A stretch of DNA of 64,000 bases from Selenomonadales bacterium 4137-cl (GCA_032334055.1 JAUOZS010000001.1:124001-188000), one strand, 5' to 3'. Shown: positions 53,245 through 63,717, numbered from the stretch's first letter. Made by a program: numbers and translations. Notes: generated from the sequence alone by a model not told the origin.

Positions 53245-53259
53245 ATAATCAAAATCGCG

Positions 53260-53286
53260 TTGGCACTGATCGACATAAAGTGCTAA
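53260..53286. promoter_or_regulatory. CIRCE-like element, imperfect
   Basis: Arms TTGGCACTG and AAGTGCTAA, with a 9-base spacer, differ from the CIRCE consensus at three bases (two in the left arm, one in the right). It overlaps the predicted 5' end of the L25-like transcript. Confidence 0.75.
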
Positions 53287-53339
53287 CGCCCGCCTCGGCT
53301 GATTTTTGTTGCAATCGAAAATTGGAAGGGGTTTTTTTA

Positions 53340-53735
53340 TTGGCGCAGAAAGTGGAATTGCGACCGGCGGCGCTCGAGGGTCAGGGTCGGGCGCGGCGCG
53401 GTAAAGGAGATGGGAAAGCCGGCAGACCGGCGCATGCCTATCTGCTGGTTGTCGGCGAAGATTCCCCCCGGGGCTTTAGGCTGCCGATCGTTTTCTCCGG
53501 CCTGGACGGTCTCCAGCGGAGGAAACTCGCTTTGCAGGTAACGAGGGCGGAAATCAGCGCGAAGGGAAAAGCTGTGGGGCTGCCGGAGTATGTGGAAGTC
53601 GACGTTGGCGACAGGCAGTCGGGTGATAAGGTTACGGTGGCCGACCTGGGCCTCGAGAATCTGGAAATACAAATTGCAAGAGACGAAGTTCTGGCAGTGG
53701 TGACCCTGGTCGAGTATTTTGGACTGGTCAGCTAG
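53340..53735 (+). CDS. ribosomal protein L25/Ctc-like protein (short)
   Basis: This 131-residue protein matches the L25/TL5/Ctc family in its C-terminal half (LPEYVEVDVGDRQSGDKVTVADLGL), with a basic N-terminal segment. It is shorter than Ctc-type L25 proteins (about 200 residues) and the N-terminal 5S-rRNA-binding barrel looks degenerate. TTG 53340 follows GGAAGGGG. Ctc proteins are stress-induced in Bacillus. Here the CIRCE-like operator puts it under heat-shock control. Confidence 0.7.
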   Translation: MAQKVELRPAALEGQGRARRGKGDGKAGRPAHAYLLVVGEDSPRGFRLPIVFSGLDGLQRRKLALQVTRAEISAKGKAVGLPEYVEVDVGDRQSGDKVTVADLGLENLEIQIARDEVLAVVTLVEYFGLVS

Positions 53736-53969
53736 AGTCGGGGGGAGCAGATCGGGGCGCTACGGCGGACCATGACTTGCTCCTCCTTTTTGTTGTCGGT
53801 TCCGCTGCTTAAAAGTCAAAAAGTCAAATAAAAATGTGACAATCAGATGCTGCCCCTGAAAAATGGATAAAAACGCCAGGAATCAGCCGAATTTGGCTGC
53901 ATAGCGAATTTTAATTAATAATAATTATCGGTTAAGATTGTAATATAAACATTAAAGGAGGCATCGACC

Positions 53970-55838
53970 ATGGCTAAGGTAGTGGGTATAGATCTGGGCA
54001 CGACAAATTCGGTTATCGCCGCGCTGGAAGGGGAGCGGCCCGAGGTTATCGTCAATGCCGAGGGCGGCCGGACGACCCCGTCGGTCGTCGCGTTCCGCGA
54101 CAACGAACGGCTCGTGGGGCAGTTGGCAAAACGCCAGGCTATTTTGAACCCCGGCAAGACGTTTTATTCGGCGAAAAGGTTCATCGGGCGCCGTTACAGC
54201 GAGGCGGCCGAGGAAATGAAACTTGTTCCCTATAAGGTCGGCCGCGGGCAGGAAGACACTGTTAAATTCCTCGTGGAGGGTAAAGAATATGCTCCTGAGG
54301 AGATTGCGGCGCAGGTGCTGCGCAAGCTGGCGGACGACGCAAGCAAGTATTTCGGCGAAAAAATAACCGACGCGGTAATAACCGTTCCGGCTTATTTCAA
54401 CGATGCCCAGCGCCAGGCCACCAAGGACGCGGGGCGGATTGCCGGGCTTAATGTCCTGAGGATCATCAACGAGCCGACCGCCGCGGCGCTGGCCTATGGC
54501 CTGGACAAAAAGAAGAATGAGACTATCCTGGTGTTCGACCTCGGCGGCGGCACGTTCGACGTTTCGATTCTGGAGGTCGGCGACGGCGTGTTCGAAGTGA
54601 AGTCCACCAACGGCGACACCCACCTCGGCGGCGACGACTTCGACAAAGCGGTTGTCGACTGGCTGGCGGATAATTTCAAGCGCGAGAACGGCATCGATAT
54701 CCTTAAGGACAAGCAGGCGATGCAGCGGCTGTCCGAGGCTGCCGAGAAAGCCAAGGTGGAGTTGTCGGCCGTTACCGAAACTACGGTCAACCTGCCGTTC
54801 ATCACCGCCGACGCCAACGGCCCGAAGCATCTGGAAGCGAAGCTGACCAGGGCGAAGTTCGACGAGCTGACCCGCGACCTTATTGAGCGCTGCCGCATTC
54901 CGGTGGAGAAAGCGCTGGCCGACGCCAAACTGGCGGCCAAGGATATCGACGAGGTCATCCTGGTGGGCGGCTCGACCCGCATTCCCGCGGTGCAGCGCCT
55001 GGTCAAGGCGATGACCGGCAAGGAGCCCAACCAGACCGTTAACCCGGACGAGGTCGTGGCGGTGGGCGCCGCCATTCAAGCCGCCGTGCTCAGCGGCGAG
55101 CTGAAAGATGTGGTGCTCCTGGACGTAACGCCGCTGTCCCTCGGCGTGGAGACGATGGGCGGCGTCATGACGCGGATCATCGAGCGCAATACGACAATCC
55201 CCGCCCGGCGCAGCGAGGTTTTCAGCACAGCCGCCGACAATCAGCCGGAGGTGGAAATCCATGTCCTCCAGGGCGAGCGGGAGATGGCGGGCGACAACCG
55301 GACCCTCGGAAGGTTCAAGCTGACCGGCATTCCTTTGGCGCCCCGCGGCGTACCGCAGATCGAGGTGACGTACGACATCGACGCCAACGGCATCCTGACG
55401 GTCGGCGCCAAAGACAAGGCTACCGGGAAGGAGCAGTCGATCACCATCAGCGGCGCGAGCAACCTGGAGAAGACGGACATCGAGCGGATGGTGGAAGATG
55501 CGAAACGTTATTCCGAGGATGACAAAAAGCGCCGCCAGTATGCGGAGCTGAAAAACGACGCCGATTCCCTTGCTTATCAGGCCCGCAGTTTCCTCAGCGA
55601 AAAGGCGGCGACGCTGCCGGCCCATGTAACCGGCCGCCTGAACGCGGCGCTGGAGGGGCTGCAGCAGGCTTTGGAAGGCGGAGCCGACATCGCCAGACTG
55701 CGCGAGGCCAAGGACGAACTGGAGCAGGCCTACAGCCAGGCGTGCCAGTGCAAGCCGGAGGAGCCGCCGCAAAACCAGGTGAACGACGGCGGCCAGGCGA
55801 AGAGCAACGATGACGCGATCGATGTCGAATATGAATAG
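53970..55838 (+). CDS. dnaK: molecular chaperone DnaK (Hsp70)
   Basis: This 622-residue protein has the Hsp70 signatures: [10 protein letters not shown] at the N-terminus, [14 protein letters not shown], and [10 protein letters not shown], then the substrate-binding domain ([19 protein letters not shown]). The tail is charged and ends in AIDVEYE. It lacks adjacent grpE and hrcA, so a canonical dnaK locus probably lies elsewhere and this is a second copy. ATG 53970 follows AAAGGAGG. No CIRCE was seen just upstream. Confidence 0.95.
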   Translation: MAKVVGIDLGTTNSVIAALEGERPEVIVNAEGGRTTPSVVAFRDNERLVGQLAKRQAILNPGKTFYSAKRFIGRRYSEAAEEMKLVPYKVGRGQEDTVKFLVEGKEYAPEEIAAQVLRKLADDASKYFGEKITDAVITVPAYFNDAQRQATKDAGRIAGLNVLRIINEPTAAALAYGLDKKKNETILVFDLGGGTFDVSILEVGDGVFEVKSTNGDTHLGGDDFDKAVVDWLADNFKRENGIDILKDKQAMQRLSEAAEKAKVELSAVTETTVNLPFITADANGPKHLEAKLTRAKFDELTRDLIERCRIPVEKALADAKLAAKDIDEVILVGGSTRIPAVQRLVKAMTGKEPNQTVNPDEVVAVGAAIQAAVLSGELKDVVLLDVTPLSLGVETMGGVMTRIIERNTTIPARRSEVFSTAADNQPEVEIHVLQGEREMAGDNRTLGRFKLTGIPLAPRGVPQIEVTYDIDANGILTVGAKDKATGKEQSITISGASNLEKTDIERMVEDAKRYSEDDKKRRQYAELKNDADSLAYQARSFLSEKAATLPAHVTGRLNAALEGLQQALEGGADIARLREAKDELEQAYSQACQCKPEEPPQNQVNDGGQAKSNDDAIDVEYE

Positions 55839-55868
55839 TGAGCTCTTATTCGGTCGGGGGTGATGCCT

Positions 55869-56876
55869 GTGAAGTTTATCGATTATTACGAGGTGTTGAA
55901 GGTTCCGAGGGCTGCCTCGGAAAAAGAGATTAAACAAGCGTACCGAAAACTGGCCCGCGAGCATCACCCCGACCTTCATCAAGGCGACGCGAAGGCGGCG
56001 GCGGAAGAGAAATTCAAGCTGATCAACGAGGCTTACGAGGTACTGAGCGACGCCGAAAAACGGGCCAAATACGACCGTCTCGGCAAGAACTGGAAGGCCG
56101 GCGACGAGTTCGATTTCGATCACGCGGGCCCGGGCGGCCGGACATACACTTACCACGGCCCGGCCGATTTTGATCTGGGCGGCTTCGGGTTCAGCGATTT
56201 CTTCGCCAGTATTTTCGGCGAGGATTTTGCCCACAACCGCCAAAACAGCGGGAGCGGGCAGATGTCTTACCGGGGTGAAGATATCGACGCCGAAATAAGT
56301 CTTACGGTGGACGAACTTATTCACGGAACGGAGAAGGAGCTGCGCCTTTCGGCGCCCAGCCCCTGCTCCGTTTGCGGCGGCCAGCGGTTTTCCCGGGGGG
56401 GAGTTTGCCGGTCTTGCGCGGGGACGGGCGTGACCGAGGAGACAAAGAAGGTGAAGGTAAAGATTCCGGCAAGGCTTCACCCCGGAGCCTCGCTGCGCCT
56501 CAAGGGCTTGGGCGGAAAGGGCTACGGCAACGGGCCTGACGGCGATCTGTATCTGCGGATAAAGGCGACCCCGAGCGGCGGCTGGCAGGTGAACGGCAGC
56601 GATCTGGAGACCGAACTGGTCATTTACCCCGACCAGGCTGTCCTGGGCGATAAAACGCAGGTGCCCACTCCCCACGGTCCCGTCCAGTTGAAGCTCCAGC
56701 CAGGACTTCATTCCGGTCAGCGGCTGCGAATCCGCGAAAAGGGGCTGCCCAAGGAAAGCGGCTTCGGAGACCTTTACCTGAGGGTCCGTATCGACATTCC
56801 GCCGGAACAGACGGAGGCCGAGAAGGAGCTTTACCAGAAGATCCGCGACCTGCGGCAGAATAACGAAAACAGATAG
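55869..56876 (+). CDS. DnaJ/CbpA-like co-chaperone with a reduced zinc finger
   Basis: This 335-residue protein has a J domain (residues 1-70, HPD motif in REHHPDLH), a Gly/Phe-rich linker, two C-terminal beta-domains and only two CxxC motifs (CSVC and CRSC) where classical DnaJ has four. So it is intermediate between DnaJ and CbpA. It likely stimulates the DnaK at 53970. GTG 55869 gives the usual J-domain start (KFIDYYEVL) with GGGGG upstream; GTG 55860 and ATG 55863 are alternatives. Confidence 0.85.
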   Translation: MKFIDYYEVLKVPRAASEKEIKQAYRKLAREHHPDLHQGDAKAAAEEKFKLINEAYEVLSDAEKRAKYDRLGKNWKAGDEFDFDHAGPGGRTYTYHGPADFDLGGFGFSDFFASIFGEDFAHNRQNSGSGQMSYRGEDIDAEISLTVDELIHGTEKELRLSAPSPCSVCGGQRFSRGGVCRSCAGTGVTEETKKVKVKIPARLHPGASLRLKGLGGKGYGNGPDGDLYLRIKATPSGGWQVNGSDLETELVIYPDQAVLGDKTQVPTPHGPVQLKLQPGLHSGQRLRIREKGLPKESGFGDLYLRVRIDIPPEQTEAEKELYQKIRDLRQNNENR

Positions 56877-56903
56877 AATCACGAGAGGCAGGAGGTTACC
56901 GGT

Positions 56904-59501
56904 ATGGATCAGGACAGATTCACCCAGAAAGCGACGGCAGCCATTCAGGAGGCTCAGCAGCTTGCCGCCGTAAGCTACCATCAGGAACTGACCACCCGCC
57001 ATCTGCTGTTGGCGCTGGTGAAGGACAACGAAGGTATAATAGCCTATATTCTCGCCCAACTGAATGTCAGGCTTCAGGATTTCCGGGCCAAGCTTGAACA
57101 ATTGTTAAAGAGCGTGCCGGCGGTGAAAGGCCAGGACGGCGCGCTCAGGATGAACACCGCCATGGTCCGGGTGCTGGCGCTGGCCCAGAAGCAGGCTGCG
57201 GCGATGAAGGACGATTATGTGAGCGTCGAGCATCTGCTGTTGGCGGTCGCCGAAGACGGCGACAGCGATGTGGTCGCCGCCTGCCGGGACTTCGGCCTGA
57301 ACCGCAGCCGCATTCTCGAGGTGATCAACGGCTTCCGCGCCGGCAAGCAGGTAACGTCGGACAACCCGGAGGAAAGCATGCAGGCGCTGGCCAAGTATGG
57401 CCGGGATCTTACCGATCTGGCCCGGCAGGGCAAGCTTGATCCGGTGATCGGGCGGGACGAGGAGATTCGCCGGGTGGTGGAGATCCTGTCGCGCCGGACA
57501 AAAAACAACCCGGTGCTTATCGGCGAGCCGGGCGTGGGCAAGACGGCCATCGTCGAGGGGCTGGCCCGCCGGGTCGTAGCCGGCGACGTGCCGGAAGGGC
57601 TGAAGAATAAAGTCGTCTACTCCCTCGACCTGGGAGCGATGGTCGCCGGGGCGAAGTACCGGGGCGAATTCGAAGAACGCCTGAAGAATGTCTTGGGAGA
57701 AATCAAGAAAGCCGAAGGCAATATCATCCTCTTTATCGACGAATTGCACACCGTTGTCGGGGCGGGAGCGGCCGAGGGCGCGATGGACGCGGGCAATATC
57801 CTCAAACCGATGCTGGCGCGCGGCGAACTGCACTGCATTGGCGCCACCACTCTGAACGAATACCGCAAGCATATCGAGAAAGACGCCGCACTGGAACGCC
57901 GCTTCCAGCCTATTTTCGTCGAACAGCCGAGCGTGGAGGATACGATTTCAATCTTGCGGGGCCTGAGGGAGCGGTATGAGGTGCACCACGGCGTCAGAAT
58001 CAAGGACGCCGCCCTGGTGGCCGCCGCGACGCTTTCCGACCGCTACATCGCCGACCGTTTCCTGCCGGACAAGGCCATCGACCTGGTGGACGAGGCGGCG
58101 GCCAAGCTGCGCACCGAGATCGATTCCATGCCCGGAGAACTGGACGAAGCCTCGCGGCGCGTTCTGCAGCTTGAGATCGAGGAACAGGCCCTCAAAAAAG
58201 AGAGCGATCCCGCGTCCCAGGAAAAACTGGTTCGCATCCGCGAAGAACTGGCGAACCTCAAGCAGCAGGCCGATTCGTTGAAGGCCCAGTGGCAGATGGA
58301 GAAGCAGGGCATAATGCGCCTGCGCAACCTGAAGAAGGAAATCGAGGCGGTCCGCGCCGAGATGGAAACAGCGGAAAGAGACTACGATCTCAACAAGCTG
58401 GCGGAGTTAAAGTACGGCAAACTGCCGGAGCTGGAAAAGCGCCTCAAAAGCGAGGAAAGCCTGCTGGCCGAAAAGCGGTCGCATAAGGTGATGCTGAAGG
58501 AAGAAGTGGATGAGGACGACATCGCCAAGATTGTCAGCCGCTGGACGGGCGTTCCCGTAACCCGGCTGCTGAGCGGCGAGCGGGAAAAGCTCAGCCGCCT
58601 CGAGGAGGTGCTCCACGAGCGGGTTGTTGGGCAAGACGCGGCCGTTACCGCCATCAGCGAGGCCATTATCCGCGCCCGGGCAGGCATCAAGGACCCCAAC
58701 CGTCCCATCGGCTCGTTCATCTTCCTGGGGCCGACCGGGGTCGGCAAGACGGAGCTGGCGAAAACGCTGGCCGGGGTGCTGTTCGACGACGAACGCAGCA
58801 TGATCAGAATCGACATGAGCGAATACATGGAGAAGCATTCCGTTTCCCGTCTGGTCGGCGCGCCGCCCGGCTATGTGGGTTACGACGAGGGCGGCCAGCT
58901 CACCGAGGCCGTGCGTCGCCGCCCGTACAGCGTCATTCTGCTCGACGAAGTCGAAAAGGCTCATAACGATGTGTTCAATATTCTGCTGCAGATCCTCGAC
59001 GACGGCCGCCTTACCGACGGCAAGGGCCGGACGGTAGATTTCAAGAACACGGTCGTAATTATGACCTCCAACATCGGTTCGCATGAGATATTGAACAGCG
59101 ATTTCGCCGTGGCGAAAGAGCGCGTGCTCGATATGATGAGGAGCCATTTCCGCCCGGAATTTCTCAACCGTATCGACGATATCGTCGTGTTCAAAGCCCT
59201 CACCCGCGAGCAGGTGGCGGAGATCGCCGCCCTGTTGCTCAAGAACCTCGGCGCCCGGGTCAAAAAGCAACTGAACATCAGTCTCGCCTGGGACAACGAT
59301 GTGCCGGCTTTACTGGCCAGGGAGGGGTATGACCCGAACTACGGGGCACGGCCGCTGAAACGGCTTATCGGCCGGCTTGTCGAAACCGAGCTGAGCAAAA
59401 AAATCGTCAAGGGCGAGGTGCCGGAAGGCAGCCATGTGGAGCTGACCGTTGCCGATGGCAAGATCGGTATCGAGGTTTCGTCGGAGCCGGAGATGGTTTG
59501 A
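56904..59501 (+). CDS. clpB: ATP-dependent disaggregase ClpB
   Basis: This 865-residue Hsp100 protein has an N-terminal Clp repeat domain (residues 1-145), the first AAA domain (GEPGVGKT), a long coiled-coil middle domain (about 410-520, which separates ClpB from ClpA/ClpC) and a second AAA domain (GPTGVGKTE). It resolubilises protein aggregates with DnaK-DnaJ. ATG 56904 follows GCAGGAGG. It closes the plus-strand chaperone operon. Confidence 0.96.
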   Translation: MDQDRFTQKATAAIQEAQQLAAVSYHQELTTRHLLLALVKDNEGIIAYILAQLNVRLQDFRAKLEQLLKSVPAVKGQDGALRMNTAMVRVLALAQKQAAAMKDDYVSVEHLLLAVAEDGDSDVVAACRDFGLNRSRILEVINGFRAGKQVTSDNPEESMQALAKYGRDLTDLARQGKLDPVIGRDEEIRRVVEILSRRTKNNPVLIGEPGVGKTAIVEGLARRVVAGDVPEGLKNKVVYSLDLGAMVAGAKYRGEFEERLKNVLGEIKKAEGNIILFIDELHTVVGAGAAEGAMDAGNILKPMLARGELHCIGATTLNEYRKHIEKDAALERRFQPIFVEQPSVEDTISILRGLRERYEVHHGVRIKDAALVAAATLSDRYIADRFLPDKAIDLVDEAAAKLRTEIDSMPGELDEASRRVLQLEIEEQALKKESDPASQEKLVRIREELANLKQQADSLKAQWQMEKQGIMRLRNLKKEIEAVRAEMETAERDYDLNKLAELKYGKLPELEKRLKSEESLLAEKRSHKVMLKEEVDEDDIAKIVSRWTGVPVTRLLSGEREKLSRLEEVLHERVVGQDAAVTAISEAIIRARAGIKDPNRPIGSFIFLGPTGVGKTELAKTLAGVLFDDERSMIRIDMSEYMEKHSVSRLVGAPPGYVGYDEGGQLTEAVRRRPYSVILLDEVEKAHNDVFNILLQILDDGRLTDGKGRTVDFKNTVVIMTSNIGSHEILNSDFAVAKERVLDMMRSHFRPEFLNRIDDIVVFKALTREQVAEIAALLLKNLGARVKKQLNISLAWDNDVPALLAREGYDPNYGARPLKRLIGRLVETELSKKIVKGEVPEGSHVELTVADGKIGIEVSSEPEMV

Positions 59502-59541
59502 CCCGGGTCTATGCGAACGAAATATGGATTGCAGAGGATTA

Positions 59542-59567
59542 GGCCGCCCGCAGGGGCGGCCCTTTCT
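59542..59567 (+). terminator. intrinsic terminator after clpB
   Basis: An 8-bp GC-rich stem (GGCCGCCC with GGGCGGCC), GCAG tetraloop and CTTTCTT. Confidence 0.75.
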
Positions 59568-59658
59568 TATGCGGGAACCCGGCAAGGGCCGCAAACGATT
59601 CCGTTCTGCGGGAAAATGGGCAGGCATAAGATATAAAAAAACTGGAGGGGGTCATGAG

Positions 59659-59874
59659 TTGGACCGGCAGAATATCGAGGAGAAGGCTGTGATAGCAGCC
59701 GAATCGGCGACCAACGCCATAATGACGGGAAACTACGTCGCCGTCTTCGCCATGCTTATTTTGCAGGATCTGTTGATAGGGTTGACCAACAACCCGGTAA
59801 CGAACCTTAACTCCATGATAGCCGTATCGGGGGCTATCGCCGGCCTGAACGCAAGCATCAAGCCCATTCAATGA
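59659..59874 (+). CDS. small membrane protein, unknown
   Basis: This 71-residue protein starts at TTG 59659, eight bases after GGAGGGGG. It has one clear hydrophobic helix (YVAVFAMLILQDLLIGL) and a second weaker one near the C-terminus. I do not recognise the family. It is flanked by two terminators, so it is monocistronic. The strong binding site supports it as a real gene. Confidence 0.6.
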   Translation: MDRQNIEEKAVIAAESATNAIMTGNYVAVFAMLILQDLLIGLTNNPVTNLNSMIAVSGAIAGLNASIKPIQ

Positions 59875-59894
59875 GAGGGGGCAGGTGATGCAAG

Positions 59895-59921
59895 AAACCC
59901 GCGACCTATAGTCGCGGGTTT
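59895..59921. terminator. bidirectional intrinsic terminator
   Basis: An 11-bp stem (AAACCCGCGAC with its complement) and a 5-base loop separate the small membrane protein gene from the convergent diphosphohydrolase. Confidence 0.8.
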
Positions 59922-59974
59922 GTGTTTGCACGGGCAGCCGGCGGGACAGGGGAGCAAGGGGGGCGCGATGCCGG

Positions 59975-60337
59975 TCAGTCGTTATTGTTATTGTCGCCCG
60001 GGGGCATCCGGACAGGTATGTCCTGCATATCGGGCCGGTTTTTCTCCATCCAGATGGCGAAGGCGACGTTCCAAAGCGCTGCCCGCAAATGCGGCTCGTC
60101 TTTCATCCCTCTCAGGTAGCAGGACAAGTGCCTGACGGCGCTGTCGATCAAGGAATGGATCGGAATGCCTTTTTCGCAGTTGCGCTCGCCGTATTTTTTC
60201 GCGCCTTGTTCACAATGGATAGCCAGTTCGTGGATCGCGTCCCACGGGAGCAGATCATACCGCCCTTTTCCTGCGTGGAAGTCCCTGACCGCTCCGGTGT
60301 CGAATTTTGTTCTGTTGCCGCTGTCTTTAATGTCCAT
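59975..60337 (-). CDS. phage-type dATP/dGTP diphosphohydrolase (DUF5664-like)
   Basis: This 120-residue protein has the GKGRYDLLPWDAIHELA block, EQGAKKYGERNCEKG and a SAVRHL segment that are typical of phage-encoded dATP/dGTP diphosphohydrolases in the DUF5664 family. It would hydrolyse purine dNTPs. No other phage genes surround it, so it is probably a domesticated or leftover phage gene. ATG 60337 follows GGTGGA. Confidence 0.75.
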   Translation of the reverse strand: MDIKDSGNRTKFDTGAVRDFHAGKGRYDLLPWDAIHELAIHCEQGAKKYGERNCEKGIPIHSLIDSAVRHLSCYLRGMKDEPHLRAALWNVAFAIWMEKNRPDMQDIPVRMPPGDNNNND

Positions 60338-60609
60338 GTTCCACCGTCCATTGAAAATTGCTAATGATTTATTCTGCAATTTGCCCCGTTCTTCCTCCTT
60401 TAAGCTCCCTGCTCGGTCAGATATATTGCCTGTTCCCGGCCGCGGCGCCGCAGAGTGCATGCAACTGCAATTTATGGCATAAATTGTAATTTTATGTGTG
60501 GAAGCAGGAGGATTTTCCTGATATTTATGGAATTTTTTAGGAACGTGAGACGTGAGGGTGGCCGAGCGGTCGTGTGTCGAGAGATCAATTAAAAGGAGAG
60601 AGGGTTGTT

Positions 60610-62592
60610 TTGGGGTACGGGCTGCAAGATCTGAGGGACGCTGTACGGACACTGCGCAGTATCGTCGCAGGGGTGGGCGAAGAGGGAATAAAGGCGCTCG
60701 AGGATGAAGAGCTGCAGGCTTACAAAGATTTGCTGCTGCTGTTGAGCAGGGAGGGCTGCTGCCGGGCGGGGGCGGGAGAACCGCAGGCTTCCCGGAAGCG
60801 GAGCATCATCGGACAAATATCGTCGTTGGCCCGGCTGGGACCGTGGGAGTACAGGCCTGACAGCGATTTGTTCGAGTTCAACGACGATTTCTACGCAATC
60901 TACGGTACGACGATGGCCAGGGAAGGGCGTTACATGGCGTCGGGAGAGTATGTCAGGGAGTTTGTCCATCCGGACGATGCGCGGCTGGTGCTGGAAATAT
61001 TCGCAGAATCGAGCAAAGGAAGAAGACCGGGAACGTGCGAGCACCGCATTATTCGCCGTGACGGGGCGGTGCGCACTATAAGGGTGTGGGCGGTCGAGCA
61101 ATGGGACTTGGGGTGCGAGACGGCCAGGACCTTTGGGGTAAATCAGGATGTCACCGAATACAAAATCATGGAGGAAGAGCTCCGCGCCAGCCGGGAACAG
61201 TTGTCCGTGGCGGCGAAGCTGGCCCACCTCGGCCCTTGGGTATATGATCAACAAAAGGGCCTTTTCGAATTCCGCGACGAGTTTTACGCCGTCTACGGGA
61301 CGACGATGGCCAGAGAGGGGCGTTTTATGGCCCCGGAGATTTATGTGCGCGAGTTCGTCCACCCGGAGGATGCGGAAATGGTGCGGGCAGTGATCGCCGA
61401 TTCCACCAGCCAAGGCCCCAGTATTATCGAACACCGCGTTGTCCGCCGGGACGGGGAAGTCCGGGCAATCAGGGTGTGGCGGGGAGTTATGAACCGGGAT
61501 GCCGACGGCAACCTGGAAAAGATTTTCGGCGGCAACCAGGACATTACGGAGCGGATTATTGCGGAAAACCACCTGCGGGAGAGCGAGGAGCGCCAGAAGG
61601 CTACCCTGAACGCCCTGCCGGATATGCTGCTCCGGATGGATGCCGCGGGAAGGCTGTTCGATTACCGGGTGCCCGAGCACTTCGCCGGCTACCTGATAGC
61701 GGCGGATAAGTATAAAACGGTGGACGATATGCTCCCCGCCCATCTCGCCCAGTTGGTCAGGGAACTGGTTCTTTCATCGTTGCTGCTGGGGAAAACCAAG
61801 ATGGCGAACTATTCCGGGCAGAGCGAGGATACGGTATGTTCCCTGGAGATCCGGACGGCGACGATCAACAAAGTCCAGGCTCTGGTCATCATCCGCGACC
61901 AGACGGAGCTTTACCGGGCGCAGCGGGAGGTCCAGCGCCTCGACAGCCTGAACCTGATCGGCGAAATGGCCGCCAGCATCGGTCATGAGGTAAGGAACCC
62001 GCTGACTACCGTGCGCGGCTACCTCCAGTTTCTTTCGGGCAAAGAGCAGTTTGAAAACCAGCGCGGGATGTTCCAGGTGATGATCGACGAGCTAGACCGG
62101 ACCAACGCGATTATTTCCGAGTTCTTGGCGCTCGCAAAAAACAAAGCCGTGAAATTGGAAAGGATAAATATCAATACGATTATTTCTGCAATCTACCCGC
62201 TGCTTGAAGTCGACGCGGCGGCGGGGGACAAAACCATGCGTCTTGAGCTGACTCCCGACCTGCCGGATACCCGCGTGGATGTAAGCGAGTTCAGGCAGTT
62301 GCTCATCAACCTGGTGCGCAACGGGCTCGAAGCGATGGAGGATAAGGGCTGTCTGACGATCGCAACAGCGAGGGACGGTAAAGATGTCGTATTATCCGTC
62401 CGCGACGAAGGGGCGGGAATCCCGGTCAGCATGATCGCCAAAATCGGTACGCCGTTTACGACCACCAAGGAAAACGGTACGGGTCTGGGTCTGTCGGTCT
62501 GCTACAGTATCGCCGCGCGGCACGGTGCGGCGATAGATTTTACTACCGGTGTGGGCGGTACCGAGTTCGTGGTCCGCTTTAAAGGCGTCTGA
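60610..62592 (+). CDS. triple-PAS sensor histidine kinase (sporulation-kinase-like)
   Basis: This 660-residue cytoplasmic kinase has two near-identical PAS domains in tandem (LGPWEYRP and LGPWVYDQ; both with FYA, GTTMAREGR, VREFVHP and HRI/VRRDG), a third PAS, and a HisKA/HATPase core (GEMAASIGHEVRNPLTT, DEGAGIP, GTGLGL). It has no membrane helix. It resembles orphan kinases such as KinE that feed the sporulation phosphorelay. No response regulator is next to it. TTG 60610 follows AAAGGAGAGAGG. Confidence 0.88.
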   Translation: MGYGLQDLRDAVRTLRSIVAGVGEEGIKALEDEELQAYKDLLLLLSREGCCRAGAGEPQASRKRSIIGQISSLARLGPWEYRPDSDLFEFNDDFYAIYGTTMAREGRYMASGEYVREFVHPDDARLVLEIFAESSKGRRPGTCEHRIIRRDGAVRTIRVWAVEQWDLGCETARTFGVNQDVTEYKIMEEELRASREQLSVAAKLAHLGPWVYDQQKGLFEFRDEFYAVYGTTMAREGRFMAPEIYVREFVHPEDAEMVRAVIADSTSQGPSIIEHRVVRRDGEVRAIRVWRGVMNRDADGNLEKIFGGNQDITERIIAENHLRESEERQKATLNALPDMLLRMDAAGRLFDYRVPEHFAGYLIAADKYKTVDDMLPAHLAQLVRELVLSSLLLGKTKMANYSGQSEDTVCSLEIRTATINKVQALVIIRDQTELYRAQREVQRLDSLNLIGEMAASIGHEVRNPLTTVRGYLQFLSGKEQFENQRGMFQVMIDELDRTNAIISEFLALAKNKAVKLERININTIISAIYPLLEVDAAAGDKTMRLELTPDLPDTRVDVSEFRQLLINLVRNGLEAMEDKGCLTIATARDGKDVVLSVRDEGAGIPVSMIAKIGTPFTTTKENGTGLGLSVCYSIAARHGAAIDFTTGVGGTEFVVRFKGV

Positions 62593-62628
62593 CGCCGGAG
62601 GCCGGCCGGGCCGGCGGCGAGGTCGATA

Positions 62629-63549
62629 TTATACAGGCGGCGCACTGTCGCGAGCGGCGAGGCGGTTCCTGTACTCCTTGGGGGTGCAGGAAAGCTTTTT
62701 TTTGAAGCACTCGATAAAATAGCTTGTACTGCCAAAGCCCACCGCATCAGCTATCTGGCTGACGGTCAGGCCGGTTTCCTTAAGCAGGCCGATGCTTTTG
62801 TTGATGCGGCAGTTCATGACATATTCGAAGACGGTGCATTTTACGGCCCGCTTGAAGAAGCGGCAGCACTCACCCTTGCTGATATTGGCCGCGGCCGCGA
62901 TTTCCCGCAGGGCGAGCTTTTCCATATAGTGTTCGTTGATATAGGCCATTAGCGTCTTTATCCGCTGCTGGTCCAGGTATTCGCCCGCGTCTTCCTCCGG
63001 CGCCGTTTCGCTTTGCATGGCGACAAGCTGCCGCCAGGCGGTTGCCAGCGCCAGGCCGATGTCGAATTCGTAGGCGAAGGCCTTCCGGTTATAGAGCTTA
63101 AAGATTTCTTCGATCGCGACCAGTATCGACCGCTGCCGGTCAATGGCGGACTCCAGGACGACAGCCGAGAAGCCGCGACTCTTCAGCAGGGGCTTGCTGT
63201 ACTTTTGTTCGATGGCGCTGCCGGGAAAGAACGACAGCAGCCTGGGGTCAACGTTTATGCAGATATAGGTGCTGTCGGGCGCGGCGGCCGCGCGCGCCAT
63301 GTGGAGGCAGCCGCTGTTGATGAAGATGCCCTGGCCCTCGCTCAGGATGTGGGCGCTTTGGTTGACCCGGAACTCGACCTGCCCCTTGGTTACGAACGAT
63401 AGCTGGATTTCCTCGTGCCAGTGCCAGTTGACGAAGCCGAGGATGTTCTTGTCCAACTGGTCGAGATACACCGCCACGGGAAAGTCGTAGCTGCCGTGCA
63501 GGGTCGTTTCCCGCCTGTTTGCGTCGATGCGGATGTCGGTTATCTGCAT
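62629..63549 (-). CDS. AraC-family transcriptional regulator
   Basis: This 306-residue protein has an N-terminal cupin domain (HWHEEIQLSFVTKGQVEF) and a C-terminal AraC DNA-binding domain of two helix-turn-helix units (ISKGECCRFFKRAV; VSQIADAVGFGSTSYFIECFKK). It is divergent from the M20 hydrolase gene and a 10-bp inverted repeat lies just upstream. It may control that gene or itself. Confidence 0.92.
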   Translation of the reverse strand: MQITDIRIDANRRETTLHGSYDFPVAVYLDQLDKNILGFVNWHWHEEIQLSFVTKGQVEFRVNQSAHILSEGQGIFINSGCLHMARAAAAPDSTYICINVDPRLLSFFPGSAIEQKYSKPLLKSRGFSAVVLESAIDRQRSILVAIEEIFKLYNRKAFAYEFDIGLALATAWRQLVAMQSETAPEEDAGEYLDQQRIKTLMAYINEHYMEKLALREIAAAANISKGECCRFFKRAVKCTVFEYVMNCRINKSIGLLKETGLTVSQIADAVGFGSTSYFIECFKKKLSCTPKEYRNRLAARDSAPPV

Positions 63550-63566
63550 TTTGGCCTCTCGCGCAA

Positions 63567-63597
63567 TATAACGATACTATTCGTCAATATCGTTATA
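63567..63597. promoter_or_regulatory. inverted repeat between araC-type gene and hydrolase
   Basis: Arms TATAACGATA and TATCGTTATA are perfect inverted repeats with an 11-base spacer, just upstream of the regulator start. This may be its operator. Confidence 0.5.
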
Positions 63598-63717
63598 GAA
63601 ATATAAAAAAATATCAATATAATTATATATTAAACAGGGGTTTATGCAAGGCGGCATTATGGAGCCGCATCCTCCCCGGGGATGAACGGGCATAACATGA
63701 TGAAAGGGATGATCGTT

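Noticed and set aside
53884..53899. CAGCC-N6-GGCTG inverted repeat upstream of dnaK
   Set aside because: Too short to support as an operator. It does not match CIRCE.
60552..60575. tRNA-like 5' segment (GGTGGCCGAGCGGTCG)
   Set aside because: It resembles the D-arm start of a Ser or Leu tRNA, but no anticodon arm, T-arm or acceptor pairing follows before the kinase gene. Chance or a remnant.
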